DNA of 22,744 nt. Origin: a virus. Numbering within the stretch: the first letter of the stretch is position 1; each line of letters opens with the position of its first letter. The notes under the pieces were generated by a model, which searched no databases, was not told the origin of the DNA, and saw nothing but the letters and a program-made list of their open reading frames with translations. The stretch is from positions 1-22,744 of the IMG/VR virus record IMGVR_UViG_3300009504_000040, one strand, 5' to 3'. The position numbers and the translations under genes are program-made. Below, piece by piece: positions 14,012-21,939 of this stretch.

Positions 14012-16530
14012 TGGCGATCACTATCGGCAATCTGCTAGTCAAGCTTGGCTTGGACTCCAAAGAGTTCGACACCGGCATGGATCAGGCGCTCGGCAAGTCG
14101 CAGAAGGCCGGCCGCGGCATGGTGGACAACCTGAGCAAAGTCGGCGGGGCCGTCGTCATGGGAGCGCTTGCTGCTGGCGTTGTAGGCGTCGCGGCTGTCG
14201 GCGGTGCGCTGGTGAAATCAACCAAAGCTGCTGCTGATTGGGAAGTCGCGGTCGGTAAGCTTGACGCTGTTCAAGAATCTATGGGGCAGGCGTCGGGATT
14301 TACAACAAAACAGCTTCTTGACCATGCTAGCGCTCTCCAATCCGTAACTCGACACAGTGATGACACTATCGTTGCTGGCCAGGCGATACTTGCCACGTTC
14401 GGTGAGATCAGCGGCGATATCTTTATGAGAGCCACGGAAGTGGGACTTGACCTCGCTGAAGTGTTCGGAACCAGCGTGCCGGGAGCGGCTGTTATGTTGG
14501 GCAAGGCGCTCAATGATCCGATTCGCGGTATGGCAGCTCTGACCCGCGTCGGCGTCGCATTCACCGACCAGGAACGCGAGATGATAACCGCGCTCCAGGA
14601 ATCGGGGGACATGCTAGGTGCCCAGACCGTCATGCTGGAGGCGCTTGAGAAGCAAGTTGGAGGTGCAGCGCGCGCCGTCGGCGAAACGTTCGTGGGCCGG
14701 CTGGCGCAAGCTCAAAATGCGCTTGGCGACATACAGAAGGAGATCGGCGCGGCTGTTCTGCCAACAGTGACAAAGCTTGCTGAGGCGTTTTCGGCGTGGC
14801 TATCTGATCCTGCTGTCCAGGAGGGCATCGCGTCAATTGTCGAAGGCATCGCCAATCTGGGTATAACAGTTGTCGAGGCGATTCCCAAAGTGATTGAGTG
14901 GTTCGAGGGTGTCGCAAGGTGGTTCATGGAGAACGAAGGCGTCATCATCGGCATTCTGGCGGCTCTCGGCGTGGCGGTCGCGGCGTTCGTCTACACGACG
15001 GTGATACCTGCGGCGATTGCCATGATCGGAGCAATGCTGCCGATTCTGCTGCCGCTTGCGGCAATCGCGGCAGCGGTGTACCTGCTGTACGAGGCGTGGC
15101 AGACGAACTTCCTGGGGATCCGCGACATCGTGGATTCCGTGATCGCTTTCATCACGCCGCTGATTGCCGGCGCGCTGGCCTGGCTGACAGACCTGTGGGA
15201 GACGCACAGCGAAGTCATCCTGGGATTGGCTTCCAACGCCTGGATGTGGATACAGCAGGCGGTTGACGACGCGCTTGACTGGATACAAGCAGCCGTTGCA
15301 GACGTGCTGGCCTGGGTTGACGCATTCTGGCAGTCACACGGCGAGACCATCATGGGCATCGCCGAGACCGCATGGGACGGCATTTCCAAGCACGTCGAGA
15401 CGGCGTTGCAATTCATCCAGGCGATCATCGACACGGTGATGGCAATTATCCGAGGCGACTGGGAGGGAGCGTGGGAAGGCATCCACTCTATCGCTGACAC
15501 GTATCTGGCGATGATCCAAAACCTGGTCGATACGATCCTCGGCATCGTTGCCGGTATATTCGGCCTGAATGCGGCTGAGCTGAAGGCTATCACTGACGAC
15601 GCATGGACGGCGATATACCGCACAATCGACACGATGATAAACGCCGTCAAGACTGTCATCGAGGTGATAGTGGCGGCCATCGAGGCGTTCTGGCAGACCC
15701 ACGGCGACACGATCCTCCGCATTGCTGACCTGGCGTGGGAAGCGATCATGAACACGATTGATACCATCACGAAACTGATCTACGGCATATATGAGGCGTT
15801 CCGTGCGCTGTTCGAGGGTGACTTCCAAGGGTTCATGACGGCGGTGCTCCAGCTCTGGGTTGATCTGTGGGAAGGCATCATGCGCAATCTTGGCATATTC
15901 GGCGAAGCGTTGCGCCTGGCGCTTGGCATCCTCTGGGATCAGATTGTCGTCGGCGTCACGCAGATGTTCCGCGGGTTCTTGCGTGTTGTCGAGGAGTGGT
16001 TGCCGAAGATACTCAAAATCTTTACGGAGACGTGGGAGCGCATCAAAGAAGGTGCCATGAATACCATCAACAGTGTCAAATCGAGCTTCCAAAATGTGGA
16101 CTGGCCGGCGATCGGGAGAGCGATTATCGACGGCATAGCAAGGGGTATCAAGGCTGGCGCACAGGCGGTTATCGATGCGGCATCCAGCGCGGCAAGAGCA
16201 GCCTTCGAGGCGGCCAAGCGGGTACTCGGCATCGGGTCGCCGTCCAAGCTCTTCTGGGAGATCGGCGAGAATCTGAGCATCTCAATGGCCGGCGGCATCG
16301 ATCGCATGGTTAGGCAGGTCGAAAGCGCGGCAACGAACCTCGGCAACATAGCCAGCCAAGGCGTGCAATCGCACATCCCGACAGCGCCGACCATGCGCGC
16401 GCCTGCGGCGGCACCGGCAGCGGGTAACAGCCCTATTTACAACTACTACCTGACTAACACGTTCGGCCAGCCAGACGATCCACGCCGGATCGAGCACGTC
16501 ATCCGCGCGCTGGAGGCGACACATGCCTAA
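14011..16530 (+). CDS. Tail tape measure protein
   Basis: An 839-residue protein that sets tail length and is carried in the tube lumen. The N-terminus (MAITIGNLLVKLGLDSKEFD) and the following TMP-like helices (STKAAADWEVAVGKLDAVQE, LGKALNDPIRGMAALTRVGV, QNALGDIQKEIGAAVLPTV) are diagnostic. There are hydrophobic stretches near residues 45-68 and 308-362. Trp-rich repeats follow, including three copies of a motif like FWQ(T/S)HG(E/D)TI(M/L) near 15190, 15325 and 15687. A C-terminal helix (AAKRVLGIGSPSKLFWEIGE) is typical of this family. It starts on the TGATG that ends GT and overlaps the next gene by eight bases. Confidence 0.95.
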   Translation: MAITIGNLLVKLGLDSKEFDTGMDQALGKSQKAGRGMVDNLSKVGGAVVMGALAAGVVGVAAVGGALVKSTKAAADWEVAVGKLDAVQESMGQASGFTTKQLLDHASALQSVTRHSDDTIVAGQAILATFGEISGDIFMRATEVGLDLAEVFGTSVPGAAVMLGKALNDPIRGMAALTRVGVAFTDQEREMITALQESGDMLGAQTVMLEALEKQVGGAARAVGETFVGRLAQAQNALGDIQKEIGAAVLPTVTKLAEAFSAWLSDPAVQEGIASIVEGIANLGITVVEAIPKVIEWFEGVARWFMENEGVIIGILAALGVAVAAFVYTTVIPAAIAMIGAMLPILLPLAAIAAAVYLLYEAWQTNFLGIRDIVDSVIAFITPLIAGALAWLTDLWETHSEVILGLASNAWMWIQQAVDDALDWIQAAVADVLAWVDAFWQSHGETIMGIAETAWDGISKHVETALQFIQAIIDTVMAIIRGDWEGAWEGIHSIADTYLAMIQNLVDTILGIVAGIFGLNAAELKAITDDAWTAIYRTIDTMINAVKTVIEVIVAAIEAFWQTHGDTILRIADLAWEAIMNTIDTITKLIYGIYEAFRALFEGDFQGFMTAVLQLWVDLWEGIMRNLGIFGEALRLALGILWDQIVVGVTQMFRGFLRVVEEWLPKILKIFTETWERIKEGAMNTINSVKSSFQNVDWPAIGRAIIDGIARGIKAGAQAVIDAASSAARAAFEAAKRVLGIGSPSKLFWEIGENLSISMAGGIDRMVRQVESAATNLGNIASQGVQSHIPTAPTMRAPAAAPAAGNSPIYNYYLTNTFGQPDDPRRIEHVIRALEATHA

Positions 16531-17407
16531 CACGATCACGATCAAGGACATCACGGGACGGACGCTTACACTGAGCCAGCCGTTTCGCGTGTCGGCCTAC
16601 AGTGGGTTTGGCTTCCCGGCACCGCGCAACATCCTACAGCGCAGCATCTATCGAGCCGGTCACAAGACGGTCCACACCTCGTGGGAGGGTCGAGTTATGA
16701 CCCTGACGCTGGAGGTGACGCCTGGCGGGTTGACGTTGGCGGCACGGCGTGACGAACTCAATGCGTACCTCGCGCAGTTGCGCGCCGGCGTGCGTGTATT
16801 CTACGACCGCGAGGACGGCCGGCGATTCGAGACGACGGCGCGACTTGGTAGCGAGATACCGGGGCATCGATCAGGACAAGACGGCGGCACTACCTGGCAG
16901 CGTATCGTGTTGTCGATGGTTGCAGACGATCCGTGGTGGTTTGGCGACTCGCATCTGTGGTCGTTTGCTGTCGCAGCCGGCTCGGGTAACTGGGCCTTCC
17001 CGTTACCATTCCCGATGGGGTTCGGCGCAAGCATCATCGACGCAAGAGAGACCCGTCGGTATGCCGGCCAGCACGATGCTTTTCCCGTCATCACTGTGAT
17101 GGGGCCAGCAGACGCGATGGTGATCACCAACGAGTCGCTCGACCTCAAACTCGACCTGTCGGCGTATACGATAGCTGCCGGCGAAGTTGTCACGTTTAAC
17201 CTGCGCGAGGATTACAAGACCGTTATTTCATCCACAGCGGGGTCGCTGATACATGAGTTGTCCGAGGATTCTGACCTCGGCTTCTGGCGGATCGGAGCGC
17301 ATCCATATCCGTCGCAAGGAGACAACACAATCCATGTCTATCTGGAAGACGCTACCAACGAGACTACTATCCAGGTCACATACCGTGAACGTTACATGAG
17401 CGCGTAG
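16523..17407 (+). CDS. Distal tail protein (Dit-like)
   Basis: A 294-residue protein directly after the tape measure. It shows the Dit pattern: an N-terminal strand set (ITIKDITGRTLTLSQPFRVS), GFGFPAPRNILQRSIYRAG, LTLEVTPGGLTLAARRDELN, and the recognisable SMVADDPWWFGD segment closing the ring domain. A galectin-like C-terminal domain follows (FPVITVMGPADAMVITNESL to YRERYMSA). Dit forms the hexameric ring linking tube to hub and fibres. Confidence 0.87.
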   Translation: MPNTITIKDITGRTLTLSQPFRVSAYSGFGFPAPRNILQRSIYRAGHKTVHTSWEGRVMTLTLEVTPGGLTLAARRDELNAYLAQLRAGVRVFYDREDGRRFETTARLGSEIPGHRSGQDGGTTWQRIVLSMVADDPWWFGDSHLWSFAVAAGSGNWAFPLPFPMGFGASIIDARETRRYAGQHDAFPVITVMGPADAMVITNESLDLKLDLSAYTIAAGEVVTFNLREDYKTVISSTAGSLIHELSEDSDLGFWRIGAHPYPSQGDNTIHVYLEDATNETTIQVTYRERYMSA

Positions 17408-17416
17408 GAGGCAATT

Positions 17417-18724
17417 ATGGCAGAACTTTCTTTCCCATGGCCGGATACCACAGTACCAGGGCCGATAGTCGGCGATGGGCGGCCTTACACAGATAGAGAC
17501 TGGTCTGGAGCGTGGCGGGCAGCCTTCCAGGGCGCTAACGCTGAAGACGGGTACGTGCTGATGACAAGCGCTGCCGGCGACTTGCCTGACCGGCTAGGGT
17601 GTACCACGCCTGGCGCCAATCAGATCACCATGGCAGCCGGCGCCGCTTTTGTCGATGGTGGATTCTACATCAACGACGCCGACCTCGCGCTTGCTCCTGT
17701 GAGCGCTGGCCCAGGCGCAATCCGCCATGACAGCGTTGTTATTCGTGGCAGTTGGGGCGTTGGTGCAGAGCAATACACAGCACGTGGCTACGTCAAGCAG
17801 GGCGACCACTTGGCGCCGCCGGCGCTGGTGCAGGTGCGGAATACGACGTGGGAAGTGCGCGTGTGCAGCTACCAGATTGACGAGCATGGCGCCGTCACAA
17901 ATATCGTTGACGAGCGGGAATACTGTCAGTATCCGACGGAAGTGGTGACAGAGATGCTCATTGACGGCGTGCTTTCTGCTGATGCGGCAGGGCGTGCGAA
18001 GATGGCGGACGGGTACTTTACGGCGGCGGTGCTGGCGAAGTTTGCGAACGGTCTTTGGACGGCAGACGCAGCAGGGCGCGCCAAGTTCGCTGACGGTATC
18101 TGGAACACCGCAAAGCTGGCCGACAACGCGCTCTCTGCTGACGCTGCTGGACGCGCCAAGATGCAAGACGGATTCATCAACAATGCGTCCGTTGACAAGA
18201 TCACCGATGGCACGTTCGCAGCAGACGCCGGCAGCCGTGCCAAGTTTGCGGATAGCATCTGGACGCTAGCGAAACTCGTTGACGGCATCCTGAGCGCCGA
18301 CGCCGCAGGCCGGCTGAAAATGGCTGACCTGTTTGTGAATACGGCGAAGCTTGACAACGATAGCGTTGATGACCTGAAGGCTGGCAATCGCGTTCCCACA
18401 TTCTACCGACGGCAGGGCGGCCATGCAGACACATGGTCTATCGTAGGAGACGATAACCGCACACCGACGCTTGTCATGACACAGGGTGGGTCGAAGGCAT
18501 GGGCAGGCGGCGCAGCAAGTTCTGGCACCATAGACGTTACTTTCCCGCAAGCATACAGTCACGCTCCGCTGGTATTCATAACAGGCGGAAGCGGCAGCGA
18601 CGTATTCGTGACACATGCGATTGCAATGGTGATAACGACGGGTTTCCGCGCCTACTGGCGCACAATATCGGGAGGCAGTGTTGCAAGCGTTGGGTTTCAT
18701 TGGTTAGCAGTCGGGCCAGGATAG
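17417..18724 (+). CDS. Tail fibre/baseplate protein with repeats and H-type lectin-like end
   Basis: A 435-residue protein with GGAGG at 17407-17411. Residues 1-175 resemble a baseplate attachment domain (WPDTTVPGPIVGDGRPYTDR, WRAAFQGANAEDGYVLM, QITMAAGAAFVDGGFYIND). Residues 184-313 hold five repeats built on LSADAAGRAKMADG. The C-terminal 70 residues (GTIDVTFPQAYSHAPLVFIT to VGFHWLAVGPG) look like an H-type lectin or fibre-tip domain, a likely receptor- or sugar-binding end. Receptor binding is inferred from domain order and the neighbouring Dit and hub genes. Confidence 0.75.
   Translation: MAELSFPWPDTTVPGPIVGDGRPYTDRDWSGAWRAAFQGANAEDGYVLMTSAAGDLPDRLGCTTPGANQITMAAGAAFVDGGFYINDADLALAPVSAGPGAIRHDSVVIRGSWGVGAEQYTARGYVKQGDHLAPPALVQVRNTTWEVRVCSYQIDEHGAVTNIVDEREYCQYPTEVVTEMLIDGVLSADAAGRAKMADGYFTAAVLAKFANGLWTADAAGRAKFADGIWNTAKLADNALSADAAGRAKMQDGFINNASVDKITDGTFAADAGSRAKFADSIWTLAKLVDGILSADAAGRLKMADLFVNTAKLDNDSVDDLKAGNRVPTFYRRQGGHADTWSIVGDDNRTPTLVMTQGGSKAWAGGAASSGTIDVTFPQAYSHAPLVFITGGSGSDVFVTHAIAMVITTGFRAYWRTISGGSVASVGFHWLAVGPG
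17966..18355 (+). repeat. Five coding repeats based on ADAAGRAKMADG
   Basis: Units of about 25-28 residues, each with a hydrophobic start, (S/T)ADAAGRAK(M/F)ADG and a short strand ending AVL or AKL, at residues near 187, 215, 240, 268 and 293. They probably form the trimeric fibre shaft. A related single unit occurs in the decoration protein at about 8750-8800. The codons vary between copies, so this is a protein repeat rather than a recent DNA duplication. Confidence 0.8.
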
Positions 18725-18738
18725 CAAAGGAGAGTGAG

Positions 18739-19035
18739 ATGAAAACAGGTGTATGGATTATCGTGGCAGCAATGGCGATAATGTTGTTGTCGGGTTGTGG
18801 CACGCCGGGATGCATGACCGACCCGCTAGGAGACATCAACGAAGACGGCGTAGTGGACATTCTGGACTTTTCGCTCATGTCGGCGGCATACGGCTGTCGA
18901 TGCCAGATACTAGACCGAGAGCTGGTATGCGACGTGTGTTACGACATTCGAGCAGACCTGAATTGCGACATGCGCATTGACAGCGATGACATGGACATAC
19001 TGCAAGCCAACTACGGAGCGATCGGGTGTAAGTGA
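18739..19035 (+). CDS. Lipoprotein with dockerin-like double calcium loops
   Basis: A 98-residue protein with AGGAG before ATG 18739. Residues 1-20 are a lipoprotein signal (hydrophobic VWIIVAAMAIMLLSGC, lipobox LSGC, Cys20). Residues 31-52 (GDINEDGVVDILDFSLMSAA) and 72-93 (ADLNCDMRIDSDDMDILQAN) are two dockerin F-hand loops; ligand positions 1, 3, 5, 9 and 12 are all present (D32, N34, D36, D40, D43 and D73, N75, D77, D81, D84). Seven further Cys are present, several between the loops. It lies between fibre and hub genes and overlaps the next start (TGATG). Dockerins bind cohesins in host extracellular complexes. Here a role in superinfection exclusion, as for other phage lipoproteins, or in cell-surface anchoring is only a guess. 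Confidence 0.78.
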   Translation: MKTGVWIIVAAMAIMLLSGCGTPGCMTDPLGDINEDGVVDILDFSLMSAAYGCRCQILDRELVCDVCYDIRADLNCDMRIDSDDMDILQANYGAIGCK

Positions 19036-20090
19036 TGGAGATCGCCTACCAGGTACGAGTCAAGAGCGCAGCCGGCGTGCTCCAGGCTATCATCGGCCAG
19101 GAGAACATAGCCGATATCGCGTTCGCACGCGTCGTCAACGGTGTCGGCTGGCACGTGCTGAAGGTGGCGATAGACATGGGCGACCACTTTGAGTCTGACG
19201 GTCAGATCGAGGTCTGGCGTAACGTGGATGACTATGGCTGGTACCTGGAGTACGAGGGGTTGCACCTAGAGGGTACGTGGGCGGCAGATGCTCAAATGGT
19301 TGAGACGTTCACGTCACGAGGCGCTGGCTACAATGACCTGCTGGTACGTCGGTGCATCGCAGCACATGCCGGCACGCCGCAGACATCCAAGAACGGAGCG
19401 GCGGAGACGATCGCAAAGGCGTTCGTGGATGAGCAGCTTGTGTCGCCAGCGGAGGCATCCCGTGCTATGCCGGAGATGTCTATTGAGGTGAACGCAGGTG
19501 CCGGCAATGTGATTCGTGTCGACCGCGCCTATCGCAACGTGCTGGAGGTACTGCAAGAGATTGCACGCATCGGCGGCGGCGACTTCGACATCGTGGGGAT
19601 CGGCGGCGGAGATTATGAGTTCCGCTGGTACAACGGCCAGCGGGGGACAGACCGACGTGCCACCATCATCTTCAGCACGGCGTTCGGCAACATGCTGACG
19701 CCGCGTCTTGCCGTGATACCGGCGACGGCCAGCACCGTGTTGGTGATCGGCGAAGGCGAAGGCGTGGCGCGGGCGTGGGAATGGCGACCGCCGCTGCCAG
19801 GTCCCGTCGGCATGGCACGCCGCGAGATAGTCCGAGACGCACGTGACACAGACAGCGCCGATGTTATGCAGCGTCGAGGCGATGCGGAGCTGGAGCGGCA
19901 CCGCGGGCGCACTGAGCTTTCATTCCGAGCGGCGCAGACAATGGCGTATCGATACGGTGTCCATTACCATTTCGGCGACCTCGTGAGTGCGTGGTATCGC
20001 GGCGATTCGTACGACATGCAGATTGTCGGCGTGGAGATCAGTTTCGGTAGCATGGCAGAACGCGTGGAAGTGGTGCTAGAGGATGTTTGA
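19035..20090 (+). CDS. Tail hub protein, siphovirus ReqiPepy6 Gp37-like
   Basis: A 351-residue protein starting at ATG 19035 on the TGATG overlap; GTG 19032 is a weaker alternative. Recognisable parts are the N-terminal WHVLKVAIDMGDHFESDGQI, YNDLLVRRCIAAHAGTP, RAYRNVLEVLQEIARIGGGD, IIFSTAFGNMLTPRLAV and VLVIGEGEGVARAWEW, which follow the Gp37-like family of tail-tip hub proteins (related to gp27/Tal folds). The C-terminus (FGDLVSAWYRGDSYDMQIVG) closes the last beta domain. It acts with Dit at the tail tip. The stop overlaps the next gene by eight bases. Confidence 0.83.
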   Translation: MEIAYQVRVKSAAGVLQAIIGQENIADIAFARVVNGVGWHVLKVAIDMGDHFESDGQIEVWRNVDDYGWYLEYEGLHLEGTWAADAQMVETFTSRGAGYNDLLVRRCIAAHAGTPQTSKNGAAETIAKAFVDEQLVSPAEASRAMPEMSIEVNAGAGNVIRVDRAYRNVLEVLQEIARIGGGDFDIVGIGGGDYEFRWYNGQRGTDRRATIIFSTAFGNMLTPRLAVIPATASTVLVIGEGEGVARAWEWRPPLPGPVGMARREIVRDARDTDSADVMQRRGDAELERHRGRTELSFRAAQTMAYRYGVHYHFGDLVSAWYRGDSYDMQIVGVEISFGSMAERVEVVLEDV

Positions 20091-21660
20091 GACCATTCAG
20101 CGAATAATCGACGATTTGACGGCGCGGGTGCGGCATCTGGAGACAATCGAGGAAGCACTGCCAGCGCACGCGGTGACGCATGAACTCGGTGGTGCAGACG
20201 AGATTGACGTGACCGGCTTATCGGGGGTGTTGGCCGACGCACAGACTCCGGCAGTACACGCGGCGACACACGAGGCCGGTGGCACAGACGAAATCACATT
20301 ACGTCCGTCCCTCTGGGGCGACGGGACTGACGGCGCGGTTGCGCTATCCAACATCGATCTGCAAGCGACGGCTATCACAACAACCGGCGACGTAACGCTC
20401 ACGCATAATCGCACCATCCAGGCGACAGGCGACATTACGCTTACGCATGAGGTCACGGTCAGCCGGCAGGACGGTATCGCACGCGGCACGTATCCGACTG
20501 GGTTAGGATCGCCAGGAATCGATCTGGAGCTGATCCTTGCCGCTATCGGCGCGAAGTCCATGCCGGCGCCTATTCGGCCAGGTGGTGACACGGCCGCGCT
20601 CTGTGGCGGAGTTGTGCAGCTCCTCTCTGGTGATACGGTGGAGGTCTCCGGCGACATCATCGCGACGGGCAATAACGCCGCGAGTGAGGCCGGCGGCGGT
20701 GGTGGTCTCGTGTTGATCATCGCCAAGAACGAGATCACGGGAACAAACGGGATAGATGTGTCTGGCGCGAACGGCCACGCAACGGCAGCGGCGTTCGGCG
20801 GAGCGGGCGCGTATTCCGCCGGAATGGGGGGCCATGCGGGGTTCCCGGGGTCGGGCGGCGGCGGCGGCGGTGGAAATGACTCACAACCAGGCGGCACTGG
20901 CGGGCCACCAGGCAGCGGCGTCGAGTTCGGCAGCAGCGTAGGGTTCGCCGGTGGAGACGGCAATAGTCATTCGACATCTGCTCACGGCGGCGGCGGCGGC
21001 ACCTACGGCGAGGCCGGACAGAACGCAGCGGGCAATAATGCCGGCAATGGTGGCAGCAACATTGCCATGCAGATACCGCTTGTTGCTAGAGTGATGGCTG
21101 TACATGGGTCGAATGGCGCGACAATGGGTGCTCCATTTGTTGCTGGCGTTGGCGGCCTGATCGGCGGCGGAGGCGGCGGAAGCTCGCGAGAACGCACCGG
21201 TGGAGCAGGCGGGCCATTCGGATCAGGCGGCGGAGGCGGCGGCACACGCGCGGGAGGAAGTGGCGGCGCTGGCGGTGATGGCCTGGCATACTTGCCGATA
21301 ACTACCGGCTATGACGGCGGCCAGGGTGGCGGTGGCGGTGGCGGTGGCGGTGGCAGCGGTGGAGCAAGCGGCGGCGCTGGTGGCGCGGCTGGCACTGCTG
21401 GCACAGGACAATCGTTGAACAGCGCAAACGGAGCAGGCAATGGCGGCGCTGGAAGCAATGGCGCAGCAGGTACCCACACAGGCACGGATGCTGGCGGCAA
21501 CGGCGGCGGCGGCGGTGACGGTGGCAACGGCGGCGGTGCAGCCGGCCTCGTGCTGATGATAGCGCCAACCATCAGCTACGGCGGAACGGTGACGGGTAGA
21601 CACATCAAGATCGAGGGTGCAGATGCACTCGCATTCATTCGCGGATTTGAAATCGCATAG
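20083..21660 (+). CDS. Polyglycine-rich tail fibre/adhesin-like protein
   Basis: A 525-residue protein. The first 25 residues are a helix (ETIQRIIDDLTARVRHLETI) that probably trimerises. Residues 30-75 carry the fibre motif HAVTHELGGADEI, repeated as HAATHEAGGTDEI. Residues about 205-500 are extremely Gly-rich, with runs of up to ten Gly separated by hydrophobic strands such as GLVLIIAKNEITGTNGIDVS. This resembles polyglycine-helix adhesins, for example the T-even-like S16 gp38. A final strand set (ISYGGTVTGRHIKIEGADAL) resembles the earlier ones. Host binding is inferred. The GC- and GGC-rich DNA here is prone to slippage or assembly error. Confidence 0.72.
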   Translation: MFETIQRIIDDLTARVRHLETIEEALPAHAVTHELGGADEIDVTGLSGVLADAQTPAVHAATHEAGGTDEITLRPSLWGDGTDGAVALSNIDLQATAITTTGDVTLTHNRTIQATGDITLTHEVTVSRQDGIARGTYPTGLGSPGIDLELILAAIGAKSMPAPIRPGGDTAALCGGVVQLLSGDTVEVSGDIIATGNNAASEAGGGGGLVLIIAKNEITGTNGIDVSGANGHATAAAFGGAGAYSAGMGGHAGFPGSGGGGGGGNDSQPGGTGGPPGSGVEFGSSVGFAGGDGNSHSTSAHGGGGGTYGEAGQNAAGNNAGNGGSNIAMQIPLVARVMAVHGSNGATMGAPFVAGVGGLIGGGGGGSSRERTGGAGGPFGSGGGGGGTRAGGSGGAGGDGLAYLPITTGYDGGQGGGGGGGGGGSGGASGGAGGAAGTAGTGQSLNSANGAGNGGAGSNGAAGTHTGTDAGGNGGGGGDGGNGGGAAGLVLMIAPTISYGGTVTGRHIKIEGADALAFIRGFEIA

Positions 21661-21687
21661 AGTACCACGCAGCAGATAGGAGCGGCC

Positions 21688-21939
21688 ATGCCGGAAGCAA
21701 CTACAATGATGACAAGCCATGAGTGTAAAGAGATACAGCTACAGCTCCACGATCTTGACAAGAATATCCTCGCGCTAAACATCAAAATCGACAGATACGC
21801 AGAGCTGGAGAAGCGCGTGCGTGATCTGGAGCTGAAGATCGCCGGCGAAGCGTTCAAGGGCGGATTTGTCGGCAGCGGTGTTTGGGTTGCCGTCGGCGCG
21901 GTCTTATTTGGGGTCGCAAAGTCGGCGGGCTGGCTATGA
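21688..21939 (+). CDS. Small XhlA-like coiled-coil membrane protein, putative lysis accessory
   Basis: An 83-residue protein with GGAG at 21679-21682. Residues 11-52 form a charged coiled coil (LQLHDLDKNILALNIKIDRY, then LEKRVRDLELKIAG), followed by one membrane helix (SGVWVAVGAVLFGVAKSAGW) at the C-terminus. This is the layout of XhlA-type haemolysin or holin-associated proteins. It is coupled by ATGA to a glycoside hydrolase gene, which fits a lysis cassette. A structural role cannot be excluded. Confidence 0.65.
   Translation: MPEATTMMTSHECKEIQLQLHDLDKNILALNIKIDRYAELEKRVRDLELKIAGEAFKGGFVGSGVWVAVGAVLFGVAKSAGWL

Noticed and set aside
15334-16092. Long antisense frames opposite the tape measure gene (also 14991-15770)
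   Set aside because: Low-complexity shadows of a helical, repeat-rich coding region; no domains or start signals seen.
17966-18355. CRISPR-like or recent tandem DNA repeats
   Set aside because: The repeats are conserved in protein, not in DNA, and are contiguous within one coding frame without spacers.
20097-20963. Antisense Pro-rich frame opposite the Gly-rich fibre gene
   Set aside because: Pro runs are the direct complement of GGN codons; composition artefact.
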